NCBI GenBank assembly: GCA_002327945.1
Contig: DCVY01000039.1
Location: forward strand, 6,149 to 13,218
DNA: 7,070 nucleotides
Direction of reading: 5' to 3'
From: Acidovorax delafieldii
GTDB lineage: Bacteria > Pseudomonadota > Gammaproteobacteria > Burkholderiales > Burkholderiaceae_C
Part shown: positions 6,609 through 7,070 of the stretch, one piece after another
Numbering within the stretch: the first letter of the stretch is position 1
How the letters are laid out: the number at the start of each line of letters is the position of its first letter
Translations under genes and position numbers: made by a program
The notes under the pieces: generated by a model
The model's database searches: none
The model's input: only the letters and a program-made list of their open reading frames with translations
Told to the model about the DNA's origin: nothing

Positions 6609-7070
6609 TCAGGCGTGCACCGGGTGGGCAATGCGGGCCTGCAGAACGCGTTCGAAATGCGCCGGGTCGTGCGGGGTGAGCAGAGAGGCTTCGCGTGGCA
6701 GGTAAAAATCCCACAGCCGCGAAATCCAGAACCGCAGGGCGCCCGCCCGCAGCATGGCGGGCAGCAGTTCGCGCTCTGCCGCGGTCAAGGGGCGCTCGGC
6801 CTGGTAGGCGTCCAGCATGCTGGCGGCGCGGGCAGCGTCGTGGGCGCCCGTGGTCAGGTCGATGCACCAGTCGTTCAGGCAGACGGCCAAGTCGAACAGC
6901 CAGGTGTCCACGCCCGCAAAATAAAAATCGAAACAGCCGGTGAGCGCTTCGCCGTCAAACATCACGTTGTCGCGGAACAGGTCGGCATGCACAGGACCGC
7001 GCGGTAGCGCCGCGTAGGCCGATGATGCGGCCACATGGTTCTGGTAGGCCAGCTCGGCGCGCAGCAAGGC
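6609..7070 (-). CDS. thrB: Homoserine kinase ThrB, C-terminal half (5' end beyond the window)
   Basis: This enzyme transfers the ATP gamma-phosphate to L-homoserine, giving O-phospho-homoserine, the substrate of threonine synthase. It belongs to the aminoglycoside-phosphotransferase-like (ThrB2) fold, not the GHMP kinases. The frame is open to the right edge, so only about the last 153 residues are present of a family usually a little over 300. Visible motifs are [19 protein letters not shown], holding the catalytic Asp and Asn of the Brenner-type loop, and [24 protein letters not shown], holding the metal-binding Asp in DFYFAG. The loop reads HADLF where HGDLF is the more usual form; this is probably neutral. 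The C-terminal helical part ([21 protein letters not shown] and [10 protein letters not shown]) is typical of the family. The stop is TGA at 6609-6611. The real start lies outside the window, so any internal TTG or ATG start is not meaningful. Confidence 0.92.
   Translation of the reverse strand, partial: ALLRAELAYQNHVAASSAYAALPRGPVHADLFRDNVMFDGEALTGCFDFYFAGVDTWLFDLAVCLNDWCIDLTTGAHDAARAASMLDAYQAERPLTAAERELLPAMLRAGALRFWISRLWDFYLPREASLLTPHDPAHFERVLQARIAHPVHA

Noticed and set aside
1..7070. CRISPR array, tRNA/rRNA, insertion sequence or prophage signature
   Set aside because: No regularly spaced repeats, cloverleaf sequence, transposase motifs or terminal inverted repeats were seen on either strand.

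Overview
The window is GC-rich, densely coding chromosomal DNA. Its gene content fits a betaproteobacterium of the Burkholderiales, most likely the family Comamonadaceae (Acidovorax-like). The evidence is a long beta-type UvrD with a C-terminal Tudor-like domain, a membrane protein of the BPSS1780 family (named after a Burkholderia locus), a ThrB-type homoserine kinase and a Tat-exported PhoX phosphatase. The genus is an inference from protein character and codon use, not from a search.

Layout, left to right. Positions 1-145 are a short upstream region with a TACAAT -10-like element almost touching the uvrD start. Positions 146-2599 (+) encode the complete DNA helicase UvrD, with all superfamily 1A helicase motifs. 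Positions 2600-3146 contain no intact gene. They hold what looks like a frame-broken remnant of an FUSC-type (aromatic acid exporter-like) membrane protein, then a candidate Pho box, a spaced -10 element and a good ribosome binding site. Positions 3147-5351 (+) encode a complete PhoX-family alkaline phosphatase (DUF839) with a twin-arginine signal and a lipobox-like cysteine. A strong two-tier rho-independent terminator follows at 5377-5431. Positions 5432-5666 are a convergent intergenic stretch. Positions 5667-6509 (-) encode a roughly six-helix BPSS1780-family membrane protein. Positions 6609-7070 (-) are the C-terminal half of homoserine kinase ThrB, which runs off the right edge.

There are two transcription units facing each other: uvrD and phoX rightward, thrB and the BPSS1780-family gene leftward. 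uvrD and phoX are separated by about 550 bp and phoX has its own signals, so they are probably independent. thrB and the membrane protein gene are co-directional with a 99-nt gap and may be co-transcribed. UvrD serves nucleotide-excision and mismatch repair, PhoX scavenges phosphate in the cell envelope, and ThrB makes O-phospho-homoserine for threonine. Nothing links these into one pathway.

I do not see a previously undescribed multi-gene system. The items most worth a second look are the likely leaderless uvrD transcript, the Pho box candidate before phoX, the decayed membrane-protein gene between uvrD and phoX, and the possible Tat-lipoprotein nature of PhoX.
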